Notes under the pieces: generated by a model | The model's database searches: none | Told to the model about the DNA's origin: nothing | What the model saw: only the letters and a program-made list of their open reading frames with translations | Position numbers and translations under genes: made by a program | Source of the DNA: Cokeromyces recurvatus | Taxonomy: Eukaryota; Mucoromycota; Mucoromycetes; Mucorales; Mucoraceae | NCBI RefSeq assembly: GCF_025118155.1 | Contig: NW_026251388.1 | Location: 496,001 to 560,000 of the forward strand | Direction of reading: 5' to 3' | DNA length: 64,000 nt | Shown: positions 26,878-39,074 of the stretch, one piece after another | Position numbering within the stretch: position 1 is the first letter of the stretch | Layout: each line of letters opens with the position of its first letter

Positions 26878-28189
26878 CATACACATAGCAGCATTGTAAT
26901 AGCCAATGATCTTCATATCTAACTACTATCGATTTTTTTTTTTTGGCAAAACATTCCCCCCAAAAAAAATTTTTTATAATTTTTCTGACACAAAAAAAAA
27001 AAAAAAAAAAAAAATTGAAAACCTTGATAAGAGGACAAAAAATATATATAAATATTTATACACGCATATATGTATAGCATTATATATCCATTATTTACGT
27101 TATACTCATATATTGCATTCCCCTCAATTAATTATTTTTTTTTTTATTAATAGTATTATATTTATTTATAAAAAGATTTTATATACATATACATATATAT
27201 TTTTTTACAAGTTATTTTCTATAAAAATGTGATAAAAAAAAGAACTCGTTATATAGTGTAGAATAAATAATAATCATAGTCATAGAAACTATTATCCGAC
27301 TGATAAATGTAGACTCTTTTAATACAGTACACTACTGCTTTATGATAACATATTTATCTATAATGTGAGTTGAGTTTAATGTGCGCCCCCTTTTTTTTTT
27401 TTTACTTAACTTGGCTTGAAGTCTGCACAACAAAACATATAATAGCTAGAATCCTCAATCATTGAATATGATAAGCATTTAATTTCCCTTAGGATAAACA
27501 TATTCCAACGATAATTTTATTTCATAGCTTGGTAAAATCAGAAATATACTAATGAATATTTTTATTCATTATTAGTACGTATTTTTTTTTTTTTTAATAA
27601 TTCCAAATATTTCATAATATGTAATATAAAGTAGAGTTAAAACAAGTAAATTGATTTAAAGGCATATTTATGCTAAGATAATAGATATACATATTTTTAA
27701 AGCTGTTGATTTATAGCATCATTACAAGTGCTTGAGCTTATTTGTATCAAGTGTGTTTAGAATAGAGATTGCACACATCATTATTAGATGAGGTTCCTTT
27801 TTTTTTTTTTTTTTTCTTTACAATGATTTGTGTGTAGAATAAAGTTGATTTTGTTATTTTCATATGTTTCTTTAGTTTGCAAGTTGTTTATGACAAAGAA
27901 GTTGTACAAACAATCTTTTGTCATACTGCATGCATATTTTATAAAAAAAAAACATTTTCTCTCATATTAAAATCTATTATGATTGTATCTGTACCACAGT
28001 AGACTATGAATACTATTTTTGTTGATTATTATGTAATATTCTTCAGTTATACAAGCAGCACGTGTTATGCAAGAATAAAATAATATTTTTGTTCTTTCAA
28101 CGAATCAAAAATAGTTGTGACAAGGAAAATTCAATGAGTTCTTTAATTGATTACTTTTTTTTTTTTCTTCTTTTATTTTTTTAAACAAA
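26839..28189. other. Intergenic spacer, no gene seen
   Basis: Starts with about 38 A residues immediately after the stop of the C2H2 gene. It continues as AT-rich DNA with several poly(T) runs and no convincing frame. A T-rich leader at 28150-28180 precedes the Kei1 gene. Confidence 0.5.
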
Positions 28190-29102
28190 ATGGCAATATT
28201 TAAACAATCAAGTCATTGTTGCTTTTTAATCCCCATAAAAACAGGTTATTTTTTTTTTATTTCATTTTATATTTTGTCGTTATTAAAAAAAAAAAAAGAC
28301 AATTCATTTTAAATTAACAATACTAATTATTTGTTTTGTTATTTTGCATAAATAAAAAAAAAAGGTGTCTATCTTATAACTATTTTTGGACTAGTAAATG
28401 TCGACAATAAAACAATCAAAAACAATACATGATTCTTATAGATTATTTATTAATTTAGCTTAATAAATTATCTGGATTCTATGGTCTCATAGCGTTAGAT
28501 TACAGCGATCCTATTGTTGTTTGTGTACATATTTATTCACTTATAGCGTTAGGCTTATTTTCTCTTGGCCTATACGGTATTCATAATGTATGTAAATAAT
28601 GAACATGATATAAATATATTGATATTGTGTATAGGACAAATACACGTATATTCGCTATTTCACCTTATTTTATTGGTTTGACTTTTTAATTAGTACAGCC
28701 ACAACAATCTATTTTGCTATTCAATGGTTTGTTTATACAGATCATAATTTGCTTGAATTACAAGATGATCCAGTAAAGAAGCAGCAACATGACGACGCCT
28801 TCAGAATTGAAAGCACTGTTAGCATTATATGGCTATGTCTTATTCGAGTAATTCATGTAAGCATTCAAGTTGATGAGATTATATATTGTTATTTTAACTT
28901 GTTTCTTTTTTAGCTTTATTTTGCTTATACTCTAACTTGTTATTATGTCTCATTGGGTAAAGCGCATTATTCCAAAATAACCGCTTCTGTGGATGAAGAA
29001 TTGAATTTCTCTGGTTATAATGAATTGGAAGAAGAGGAAGAAGAAGAAGATAAAAATGATAATGATACAAGTCCATTAGCTGGAAGAAGAAGACAAGCTT
29101 AA
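28190..29102 (+). CDS. KEI1: Kei1-like inositol phosphorylceramide synthase subunit
   Basis: In yeast, Kei1 is the Golgi regulatory subunit of inositol phosphorylceramide synthase (with Aur1), making fungal sphingolipids. The 207-residue product has four hydrophobic spans and family-like motifs: IPIKTGVYLITIFGLLNKLS followed by GFYGLIAL at the start, and RIESTVSIIWLCLIRVIHLY near the C-terminus. It ends in an acidic Glu/Asp-rich tail and GRRRQA. Exons: 28190-28244, 28365-28393, 28459-28587, 28635-28856, 28914-29102; phases agree. Recognition is from TG-V-L-I...NK-SGFYGL and the IHLYF segment. It is convergent with RFC3. Confidence is moderate because the family is poorly conserved. Confidence 0.72.
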
Positions 29103-29241
29103 CTTATGTAAAACAAAATAAATAAAATGTGTATTTTATATAAATGTGTATATTAGTTTATTTTCTTTTTTTTTTAAATGTTATTCAAATGACTAAAACA
29201 AATTGTATGTTAGATATATATTTATGTATACACGTATTTCT

Positions 29242-30689
29242 TTACCTCTTATAAATACTCATAACATTAGCCACAAATGCTTCTAAATGAAAGATATCTT
29301 TTCTGCCAATATGTAATCGATGCTCCTATATTTTATATAAATAAATTAACATTTGAATTATTATAAAGATGAAGATTATTTACATGAAAAGCTGCTTGTT
29401 CAATAATTTGAAGTTTAATTGATTCTGGTACTTTTTCTATTAAATAAAAAGATAATCGTTTCAAAATAATACTAGGCTGAATACATTTAGTAATAAGGTC
29501 ATATAAATATCCACGAATTTGAAGTAGTTTAGTAGCTGATTGTTCTGTTATAATGGCATCTGCTATTTTTGCAATCGCTTTTTCCCAATCCAAATCCTCA
29601 GGTCGTGTCACATTGGTTAAATCAGGACTTTTTATAAAGTTAATAATTTGTTATAAATACATATATAATATACTTACTATCGAACTGCTGTACTTTCTAA
29701 TGATAACATAGCAGCACGGAGATTTCTTTCTGCATGTTCAGCAATATGTGTAGCTAATTGTTTTGGTAATACAAATCCTTCCTTGCTTGCAACATCTTGC
29801 AGAATACGAACAATTTCTGGTGTTTCAGGCCTACCCACTCGCATCAATAAACAACGAGATCGAACAGGAGCAATAATTTTACTTAAACTATTACAGCAAA
29901 GAATCAAACGCATAGAAGATGTGTATTTTTCCATTGTTCTACGAAGTGCTGCTTGTGCTTCTCTTGTCAACTCATCTGCCTGATCAATAATAACAACTAC
30001 AGTAATAATAAATTGCAATTAAAACATACGTTCCTTCCCTTCCACACACACACACACATTCTCTGTATCGGTATTTCTATCTTTTTTTTCATCTTACTTT
30101 TAAATTGGTGTTTGGCGTTAGCATCAATTTGCTGTGATTGTGCAATGCTTTTAATGACATCTTGAACAATGACACGATCATACATGCCTAAATCACTATC
30201 ATAGTGTTAGATTTAAAAAAAAAGGCTCTATTAGTGCATTGATAAAAAAATTACCTTGGATTTAATTCCAAATGAAAATTACTTGATACTACTGTAAATA
30301 GCATTTTACGATTAGAAGTAGTGACAAATTGACGTTGATCTACTTTAAGCTATGTATAAATTAATGATCAAATGTTTGCTATACAACATATTATATATAT
30401 ACTTTATCAACAGCAGGGCCATATATCTCTCTCAAAACAGCAGTAAGTCGAGTCTTTTTACCAGCACCTGAAGGCCCATAAAATAATAAATGAGGAAAGT
30501 TATCAGAATGGGCCTTAAAATACAAAAAAAAAAAAAAAAAAAAAAAAAAAATTAGATATCGATATATAAAAGAACCTCATTTTACTGCTACAATAACTTT
30601 ACCAACTTTTTCAGATGAGTAGACAAGTCTTTATGATATGAAAGTTGATCAAGTGTTTTTGGTTTATATTTATCTGCCCAAAGACTCAT
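29242..30689 (-). CDS. RFC3: Replication factor C small subunit RFC3 (yeast Rfc5)
   Basis: Part of the clamp loader that opens PCNA onto primer-template DNA; also used by checkpoint and cohesion RFC-like complexes. The 345-residue AAA+ protein begins [19 protein letters not shown]. It has the P-loop GPSGAGKKT, a degenerate Walker [20 protein letters not shown], the sensor-1 region [12 protein letters not shown], and SRC carrying the arginine finger. The C-terminal collar ends [19 protein letters not shown]. Exons: 30689-30603, 30513-30403, 30349-30255, 30195-30098, 29996-29678, 29627-29384, 29325-29242. The degenerate Walker B and collar sequence point to human RFC3/yeast Rfc5, not RFC2, 4 or 5. 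It is convergent with the Kei1 gene. Confidence 0.93.
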
Positions 30690-30860
30690 GATATATTATA
30701 TTTTCTTTAAAAAAAAATAAAAAAAAATAAAAGAATAAAAGAGGTTTCAACGCGTTTATTTAATTTGAAGAGCGCGTTTTGTTGTATACATTTATTTTAT
30801 TTTTATTTTTTTTTATACAAATGTATAAAAGCCTATTTGTTTTTTTTTTGTGACTCAATT

Positions 30861-31675
30861 TTATTTGGTATCTTTTGGAGGAGGAAGGTAGAATTCGAGT
30901 CGTTTTTCATAAAAATAAATCAGCTTTTATAAAGACTTTTTAGTTTACAAATAGTTTAAAACTTGTATTAGTATAAATTACCTTTAAAGGATTATGCTTT
31001 TTAAGAATTCGTGTTGGAATGTACGTATTTTTTTGTTCATCTTGAGACCATTTCACCTCTGCAAAATAAACATTGGGCTCATTATAAAAGACGTTAACAA
31101 CTGAATCTATATCTGACCATAAATATCCAGCAGGTGGCGTAGAAGAGATTTGAGAAGCTTTTATTTCTTGAATAATCTGCTTACGATCTACTTTGGTCGA
31201 GTTATGTGATGAGCTTACTTTTCTTTTCAAGCTGTTAGATTCTTTACTCTTGTTTTTATTTTTACTATTCAACTTTTCATTATTAGGGTGTTTTTTTCTA
31301 AATTCAGTCAATGTATAAGGTTGATTAGCCCAGTATTGATTGATTAATCCTTTTGCATAACTATTAAAAATAAAATGAGCACATTGTTTTTATGATTAAT
31401 ATTATAAATATATGTATTTTTTTTTTATCAAAGGAGATTTTTACACATTGGATTCTCTTTCCCATGTATTGAACTCTTCGTCATAGCCTTTCCATTTAAT
31501 TAAATATTCTACAGCATTCTAAAATAAAATAAAAGAAAATTATAGATCAAATAATGAAAAAAAAAATGCTATTTTTTACTTGTTCTCTTTGTGAATGTCT
31601 ATGTCCAACAATTTTTTCAACCTCAAATATAGCATCGGTAAGATCAGTTTGTGATTGTGTCGTTGATTTGCTCAT
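30861..31675 (-). CDS. HP1-like heterochromatin protein (chromo plus chromo shadow domain)
   Basis: Binds methylated histone H3K9 through the chromodomain and dimerises through the chromo shadow domain. The 203-residue protein reads FEVEKIVGHRHSQREQNAVE, then YLIKWKGYDEEFNTWERESN: a chromodomain with the aromatic-cage positions (F/Y, W, W). A Lys/Ser-rich hinge follows. The shadow domain runs AEVKWSQDEQKNTYIPTRIL to IYFYEKRLEFYLPPP. Exons: 31675-31580, 31518-31445, 31360-30982, 30923-30861. The donor after exon 2 is best placed as GT|GTAAAA, giving ESNVYAKG. The short spacer to the next gene (137 bases) is a divergent promoter. Confidence 0.88.
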
Positions 31676-31812
31676 TTATTTCGGGTATACGTGAAATGTA
31701 GAATGTATCTTGAAAAGAAAAAAAGACAATTTATTTCTTTTCTGTATCGCGCATTTTTTTTTAAAAAAAAATCTGTTAGTCTTTTTTTATTTACCACTAT
31801 CATTATTTAAGA

Positions 31813-32262
31813 ATGTATCCATCGCTTAATCCAGTCCGGAATGGATCTCGTTGGTATGCAAAAAAGCAGACTCAACAAGAGAAAATAGATGAAATATCTT
31901 TCTATGAAGAGAGATTGGCAGAAAAAAGATCGGAAGAAATCCAAGTTACAATACCCATTTGGGTAAATGGTGAATATATTATACCAACCAAGATAATGGA
32001 TAAGAATGAAATAGAAGAAGAAGAGGAAGATAATTTAGACGAGTTTTTCACTCGTGATGAAGAGCATTACGCTTCAAATGAGTCCTTAGAAGAGGATGAA
32101 TATAATAACAACTTTAATAATAACTCATCACCTTCTAATCAGTTTGCAAACGAATTATACCATGACATGTATAGTCCTTATGCGGATGTACCTGATCAAT
32201 ATGAGACTCCAGATTCACCCGAAGAATATGAAGCTCATCATAGTACCGAATACCCCTTTTAA
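31813..32262 (+). CDS. Small acidic protein, unknown function
   Basis: A single-exon 149-residue frame that I cannot assign. The N-terminus is basic (MYPSLNPVRNGSRWYAKKQT), then a charged helix (EKIDEISFYEERLAEKRSEE), a hydrophobic strand-like patch (VTIPIWVNGEYIIPTKI) and a long acidic tail (EEEEEDNLDEFF...SLEEDEY) ending with YETPDSPEEYEAHH. The PSLxP start and acidic tail recall small APC/C subunits such as APC15. No diagnostic motif is present, so I do not name it. It is divergent from the HP1-like gene. Confidence 0.65.
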   Translation: MYPSLNPVRNGSRWYAKKQTQQEKIDEISFYEERLAEKRSEEIQVTIPIWVNGEYIIPTKIMDKNEIEEEEEDNLDEFFTRDEEHYASNESLEEDEYNNNFNNNSSPSNQFANELYHDMYSPYADVPDQYETPDSPEEYEAHHSTEYPF

Positions 32263-33456
32263 ATCTATTACACATAATTTTGTACATAGTAATATACATT
32301 TGTCATGACAATAAAGACCATTTTACTTGTATCATTGTATATAAGTCACAATTCTTTTTTTCTTTTTATCAACTCTTTTGAATTAACAATTAGATACTAT
32401 TTGATAATTTATGTTGTTTGCCAATCATAATTTTTTGATGTTGAAGCTGTTTTCAGCTGCAATAGTAACAATCGAATCATGTAATAATCAAAGACTTTCT
32501 GAATAAGTATAACATGTTGTTAAGATACACCTTATTGTGTTACTAATATTATCTTGATATTTATTGATAATTATTAGTTACTAAAATACACACTTTTAGT
32601 ATTCCCTTTGAAAGTTATTTGTTTATACAAAAAAAAAAATACCATTATCGATTGAGCTACCCAGTTTCGTTTGTCTCTTTGATATTACCTATTTCAGGCA
32701 TAATTGTCATGATATTAAAGAGTCATTAAAGTGTATGCATTTTAGAGTACATGGTATTCGTAGTGCTATAAATATCAATAAAATAAAATGAAGCAGTAAA
32801 ATGGTATTAATGATAGAGTAGTAAATCACAGCTGTATATGGTAGGTAATTTTCAAACATGTACAGTATGATATGCTGCAGATGGAATCGATTTAACTTTA
32901 CTAAGCCTTACTCTAGATTGAGATGGCAAACATAAATCTTATACTTGACTTGACTTGATATACTCATATACTTTATTTAGTAGGAAGTTTTTATAAAATC
33001 TTTCATATATCCTCACGATCATATACGTTTCAAGAAAAGCGCCTAGTACATTTAACGTCTTACTTGACGGGACTATACTGGTTTGAAAAAAAAAAAGGAG
33101 AAGTAATAATAGCAGCTTTTTAAGTTATCATTTCATAAAGAATACTGGGATAGGTTTTTTTTTTCAAGGCAAAATAATAGAATGAATGATAATGAAGATG
33201 GATTATGACCACAAGAAATCACTATCTACTCTATCATTTATTTGAATTTGATTTGCCATTTAAAATCAACGTCATCATTTTTTTATCCAATCAAAAGATA
33301 AAAAAAATATAAAAAAAAATAAGGTGTGAAATAAGGCTGTATATTATTCCAAGTTGCTTCATCACCCCACATTATGGCCGCTGTTTAAATTATCTCCATA
33401 CACCTTGGATTTGTTTTTTTTTATTTTTTTTTATTTTAATACAGTTATATTACATT
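32263..33456. other. Intergenic spacer, no gene seen
   Basis: About 1.2 kb of AT-rich DNA without a coding or RNA signal. The right end (33420-33456) is T-rich and is the NDUFB9 leader. Confidence 0.5.
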
Positions 33457-33929
33457 ATGTCGATACCAGGTTCAACAGCTCATCGCTTACATGTTCAATC
33501 ACTTTATAAACGTTCATTAAAGCTTTCACTTGATTGGTACATTCAACGAGATTTATGGCGTCAAAAGGCTTTGCAAATTAGAGCACGATTTGATCAAAAT
33601 AAAAACATCACCAATCCCAAACAAATTCAAGCTCTTGTTCAAAACACAGAAAAGGAACTTCAAGAATGGGCTCATCCTGATCCTTATAAATGTAGGGTTT
33701 ATATGCATTGTTTAATTTTTATATGGAACTCGAGATTAATTATTATCATTATTTTTTTTTTTTTCTTTTCTAGTGCCTATGGGTCCTGACGGTACTAAAT
33801 GGGAACGTAACCTTCCTCCTATTGTTGTAAGTTGAAGCCTATCTGTATATACATATATCAAACTTATACACCAGTTTTAACTTTTTACCAATTTAAATAT
33901 AGCATGGTGAAACTGTCCATCATCACTAA
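33457..33929 (+). CDS. NDUFB9: Complex I accessory subunit NDUFB9 (B22, LYR family)
   Basis: A membrane-arm accessory subunit of mitochondrial NADH:ubiquinone oxidoreductase. The 104-residue protein carries the LYR-like LYKRSLKLSLDW helix, then QRDLWRQKALQIRARFDQNK and the B22 hallmark EWAHPDPYK followed by PMGPDGTKWERNLPP. Exons: 33457-33691, 33774-33826, 33903-33929. The last exon encodes only HGETVHHH. The length fits the fungal B22 family. It implies that this fungus has complex I, unlike Saccharomyces. Confidence 0.92.
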
Positions 33930-34903
33930 ATCTATTTACTGAATATGTGTGAGCATTTTTTTTTTATTAGCAATAAAATGACAATAATACATGTAGATGG
34001 ATGAAACTGAAAACTTTACAGCAGTTTATAGATTAAAAAAAAAAGAAAAGAAAAAAAGCACGCATATATACAATAAAAAAATCAATATAATAGATGCAAA
34101 TAAGGGAAACTTTTATATTTAAAAAAAAAAGGCTGACAACGATATTATTACTATGGCCGAAACTTTAGCATTATCGTTAAATGACTATTACTTTAAAAAG
34201 AAAATGTAGCTTTTAAATCGTGCTAATTATTACTGTTATTCTGAGGTTTATAGTTTATTTTTCCTTTACAGTTTCCTCAAGATATAAACAAATTGCATAT
34301 ATTTATTGTATTCTACTCTTTAATAATACGACCGGATAGATTATTGCGAGTTTTTTTTTCTTTTCTTTTTTTAGTGATATTATAAACAAGTTATCATGAC
34401 CCAGACTGCCTAATAGGGACACATTTAGGAGAATAAATGGGTAAAGACAAATACTTGTATTTTCTACAATATAATATCTCTGATTAAATAATACCTGTAG
34501 TCAAGACTGTAAGTTATTGAATAAATATTATACTGTAAAGTTTGATATGTTAATGTTAACCTCTTTGTTACATAATAGATCCTATTTTATTTCTATCGAT
34601 CTGTACATGTTTCTCTTTTGTTCCAAGAATTAAAAAAAAAAAAGGTTAATAATACACAGTATTGCAAGTGTTTGGTTGGCTTTACTGGTTGTGTGTGTAG
34701 AAAACCTTATCTGCTTACCTTAAATGATATATTTTAATATCACACTTTTTTTTTTATCATTTTCATTTTCATTTTTATTTCTTTTCCTTATTCTTTGTTT
34801 CTTTCCAACTTGACTCTATTAAAGAGGACCTGAAGGTATAAAAATCAAGAGAGGGATAATGTGATATACAGTATTAAATTACTCTGTATAGCCTAATACA
34901 ATC
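33930..34903. other. Intergenic spacer, no gene seen
   Basis: Nearly 1 kb of AT-rich DNA. Pyrimidine-rich stretches around 34745-34810 are the likely promoter and leader of the HIU hydrolase gene. No gene is evident. Confidence 0.5.
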
Positions 34904-35397
34904 ATGTCAATCCACAACACTAAAAGTAGCCCTTTCACTTGTCATGTCCTTATTGCATCTACAGGTCTACCCGGACAACATATTGATGTTAGAATCGAAA
35001 GATTAAATCAACAATCAAACGAGTTTCTATTGCTATCCACTGGGTAAGAAAACAAAGTTATATTATGATGTGTGCTTACATCTTTTCTTTCTTAAAAGAC
35101 AAACAAATAATGACGGCCGTTGTCCTGCATTATTACCAACAAACTACAAAGTAGAAAAAGGTATTTATCGTGTCACATTTGAGACAAAGGCTTATTTTTC
35201 TAAACTTGGGCAAGCATGTTTCTATCCTTATGTTCAGGTAAATGATATTATCTTTAATAAAATGAAATAAAATAAAATAGAATAGACCTTTCATATATGT
35301 TTTATAGATCGCATTTGAGGTTTCTGATCCTAATCAGCATTATCATATTCCCTTATTAATTAGTCCTTATTCTTATACAACCTATCGTGGAAGTTGA
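34904..35397 (+). CDS. 5-hydroxyisourate hydrolase (transthyretin-like)
   Basis: Hydrolyses 5-hydroxyisourate, the urate oxidase product, in purine breakdown. The 122-residue protein has all three family signatures: FTCHVLIASTGLPGQHIDV at the N-terminus (catalytic His), TNNDGRCPALLP in the middle, and HYHIPLLISPYSYTTYRGS at the very C-terminus, the YRGS end that separates the enzyme from transthyretin. Exons: 34904-35043, 35099-35237, 35308-35397. There is no C-terminal peroxisomal SKL signal; the protein stops at RGS, so it is probably cytosolic. No other urate-pathway gene is nearby. Confidence 0.95.
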
Positions 35398-35732
35398 AGG
35401 TATATATGTATTATACATACATTTATTTGCATGCATGCATAACTTGAATATAAAGCCTCTTTCCTATAAATCCTTTCTAATTGCCTTTTTTTTTTTTAGC
35501 TTTTTAGCTTTAATGGCTAGTTACTTTGCTTTCCTATATTTGAATATACAACCCCTTTAATAAAAAAAAAGGTACCACTATTGGTCTATTTAAGCATTTT
35601 AAATATCTAAGCGTTTTTTCTTTTGTTAATTATATTTATTCAAAACAAGTGTATATGTATAGTACGTTGAAGAAAAAAAAAGATACATAAAAATCATTTT
35701 TCTCCATCTCATGATACAACAGAAACACCAAT
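35398..35732. other. Convergent 3' region between HIU hydrolase and uS15
   Basis: A 335-base spacer between convergent stops. It contains poly(T) and poly(A) runs that suit 3' UTR signals for both genes. Nothing else is seen. Confidence 0.5.
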
Positions 35733-35878
35733 TTAAGCGACCATAGCAGAAGCAGTAGCAGACTCACTATTAAAAAAGAAACATATGGGTTAAGGAGGAC
35801 TATTACTGAGCTCGCTTCCCATCATAAGAGAAGTCGTTGACTCAAATAATGTCCAATATAGGCAGGCAAAATAAAAAT

Positions 35879-35922
<44 letters not shown>

Positions 35923-36382
35923 AAAATAGTTAGTATATAATAAACTAAAAAAAAGGATACTATTTCCAAGTGGGAGGAAGTTGACCAGAAGTCTTGTAGT
36001 AACGAGCAAGACGGTGAATACGAGATTCAATAAGAATCAAACGGTACTTAGAGTCCTTATCCTTTCTGTTACGTTCCAAGTGCTTACGGATAGAGACAGC
36101 CTTCTTGATAAGGTGGTACAAATCTTCAGGAACTTCAGGAGCAAGACCGTTCGTCTTAAGAATACGAAGGATCTTGTTACCAGTGATGGACTTGACTTGA
36201 GGGATGCCATGAGAATCACGAAGGACAACACCAATTTGAGAAGGAGAAAGACCCTTCTTAGCATTCTTACAGATCATGTCAACAACTTCTTCAGAAGAAG
36301 TCTTAACCCAAGTAGGGGGAGTGCGACGATAAGGGAGGGCACTACCAGAGATACCCTTACCAGAAGTATACATACGACCCAT
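35733..36382 (-). CDS. RPS13: 40S ribosomal protein S13 (uS15)
   Basis: A 40S protein that binds 18S rRNA helix 22 and forms an intersubunit bridge. The 151-residue product, exactly the usual length, starts [20 protein letters not shown] and contains [20 protein letters not shown] and [17 protein letters not shown]. It ends [11 protein letters not shown]. Exons: 36382-35961 and 35766-35733. The donor sits at AAA TA|GTATCC, so unspliced RNA reads TAG stop and loses only the last 11 residues. The intron contains an 18-unit CA repeat. C-ending codon bias matches uS13 and SAHH. Confidence 0.96.
35883..35918. repeat. (CA)18 microsatellite in the uS15 intron
   Basis: Thirty-six bases of perfect CA dinucleotide inside the single uS15 intron, read as (TG)18 on the transcribed strand. 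Confidence 0.97.
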
Positions 36383-37104
36383 TTTGAATAATCTGTTTTT
36401 TTTTATTGAATATAAAGATGAGAAGGAATTTTTTTTTTTTTTTTTTTTTTTTTTGATAATTGTATCAAACTTCTTAAAGTCACAATGTAATTAATACCCA
36501 GCAACCAATGAATCAAGTTTTTCTTTTTTTTTCCTTTATAGCACATCAGCCATCAAATATAATACTTTCTCTGTACTAAGATATCTTATTCTATAAAGTC
36601 AAATATATTTCAAGCAAATTCCCCCCTTTTTAACTAGATAAAACTTTCTCTATAACTCGAAAAAAAAAGAGAGAATTGCTTCTACTATATCCAATAAGGG
36701 CTCTCTTATTTATTGGTCCATGTTCTTCGAATAATGTTCAAAGCAGGCAACCTAAATCAAGACCACTTATGTCCTTGTTCATTTGATATAACTATAATAA
36801 TAATAATAAGTTAATAGATTATGCAGCTATTTGCCGATAGATTTTATAAGGCTTCAGAGCATAGCAAGCTATTTATTTTCCTTTATTTATTTATTTATTT
36901 ATTTATTTTAAACAGAAACTCTTGTTAAACTATCCTTTTTTTTTAATTAAATTACTAAAATAAAACTTAAAAAAGAGATAAAGTTATCCTTTATTTGTAA
37001 AAGAAAAGAGAAGAAAAACTAAAGCTTATTTTTATTTTTGTTTTTATTTTTGTTTTTAAACAAGATGCAATAATTCTTTTTATGAAATTTTTTTTTTTTT
37101 ATTC
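36383..37104. promoter_or_regulatory. Divergent promoter region of uS15 and the CCA enzyme
   Basis: A 722-base spacer between divergent starts. It has T32 (about 36429-36454 and neighbours) close to the uS15 start, TTTA repeats near 36884-36912 and no coding signal. Promoters of both genes must lie here. Confidence 0.4.
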
Positions 37105-38532
37105 ATGTTCCGGTCAACAAAACCATTTTACTGTTTATTTTCCAAAGTTGGCAAAAGGTTTATTAGGATGAACGGCAAGACGTATGGTGTAGCTAAGAAT
37201 GGAGTTACGATGAAGATAGAATTGACTAAAAAGGAAGCTAAAATTTGTCAAGCCCTTAAGGGCGTTTCTACTCTTATTGCAAATGAAAGACCTGAAATGC
37301 CTCTAATTGAATCTAGAATTGCTGGTGGTTGGGTTCGTGACAAGGTAAATAAAAGAAAAGAAAGAAAAAAGAGTAGTAACATTATATGCATTGTTCATTC
37401 TTCTTATTTGAAACACACACACACATATATATATATATACAGTTACTTGGAAATGAATGTCATGATCTCGATATTGCCATCAACGATATGATGGGTTATG
37501 AATTCGCTACATATGTTAATAAATACCTTGAAAGTCAAGGTGTACCTACAAAATCAATTGCAAAGATCGAAAGTAATCCTGATAAATCAAAACATTTAGA
37601 GACAGCTACAACTAGAATATTTAATCAAGAAGTTGATTTTTGTAATTTGCGCACAGAGATCTATGAAGAAGGCAGTCGTATTCCTACACAAATTGTAAAT
37701 ATATATATAAAAAAAAGAGATATATTATGTAATATATACATGTTTTTTTTAAAAAAACAGTCATTATTAGACATTTGGCACACCTGAAGAAGATGCATAT
37801 AGACGTGATATTACAATTAATAGTTTGTTTTATAATGTTAATACACGTAGTGTTGAAGATTTTACAGGGAAGGTTAGTTGAATATAATAATAAAATAATA
37901 GGTGATAATAATTGTATTGAACATGTATAAATTAGGGTATTCCTGACTTAATTAATGGTTTGATTCGTACACCTCTTGAGCCATTTGAGACTTTCCGTGA
38001 CGATCCACTTCGTGTTATTCGTTGTATTCGTTTCTCAAGTCGTTTTAATTTTGAGATGGTACCAGAATTATGTAAAGCAGCCAAACACACTGAAATTAAA
38101 AATGCATTGATTAATAAAATCAGCAGAGAACGTATTGGCATTGAATTCGACAAGATGATTAAGGGACCCCATCCTTTGTTATCTCTTCAACTTATTCACC
38201 AGTTAGAACTTTATCCTATCATCATGGCTCCTCCTGAAAATATCAAAAGTGGCACTATTGATAACCCTATTGTGGCCGTGAAAGCAGTTGGTATTGTTCA
38301 ATGGTTATTTTTAAATAATCATCCATATTATAGACATTTGATGCCTGTATCAGAGAACGAAAGAAGAACACTTGTTTTAGCAGCAAGTGTTTTGCCTTAT
38401 TTAAATGTGGTTTCTGAAGTCAAAAAGAAAGAAATTCCTACTGTTCAATTAGTTTTACGTGATTCAATCAAGGTAGGCGCATGCATACATACAGGATATA
38501 GTATTATTATTGTTTGAAATAGTTATATAGAG

Positions 38533-38565
<33 letters not shown>

Positions 38566-39047
38566 CCTAGACCACAAATGCTGATATGAACACTGTCTCA
38601 ACTATTTTCCGTGGTCTGAAAGGAATTCAAGATTTAGCTAATAACAATAAAAAAGAAACTGTGAAAAGATCTGAGTTAGGTATGCTAATTCGAGATTTAG
38701 GCGCTTTATGGCAAACTGCTGTCAAGCTGGCCATTGTTAAAGAATGCCTAGATACTTATCCTGAAGTTGCATGGACACATCTCAAGGAGGTTCATTTAGA
38801 GACAGGCAAAGAAATTTGTGAAAAATACAATGCATTAATTGAACAAGCAAATCAATATGGTATCAGTGAATGCTATACTTGGAAACATATTGTGGATGGT
38901 AAAACAGCAGCACACATAGTTGGGGTAAAACCTGGGCCAGTTGTAAGTGAATTATTAACGGTACAAATGAAATGGCAATTAGAACATCCTGAAGGAACAA
39001 AAGAAGAATGTGAACAAGCCATCAAAGCATATTGGGAAAATAAATAA
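37105..39047 (+). CDS. CCA1: CCA-adding tRNA nucleotidyltransferase
   Basis: Adds the CCA end to all tRNAs without a template. The 535-residue class II nucleotidyltransferase has [11 protein letters not shown], then the metal-binding pair in [22 protein letters not shown] and [18 protein letters not shown]. These are the conserved motifs of the catalytic and nucleotide-selecting domains. Exons: 37105-37344, 37443-37694, 37771-37872, 37936-38472, 38571-39047. The first 21 residues ([20 protein letters not shown]) look like a mitochondrial presequence. A second ATG at codon 22 could give the cytosolic/nuclear form, as known for yeast CCA1. Exon 3 has two possible acceptors 10 bases apart; only the second (37770) keeps [13 protein letters not shown] in frame. 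Confidence 0.94.
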
Positions 39048-39074
39048 ATAAATAAACAAATATATACATTTTTA

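Noticed and set aside
35981..36391. Open frame antisense to uS15
   Set aside because: The sense strand encodes a near-invariant ribosomal protein; the antisense frame follows from its codon bias.
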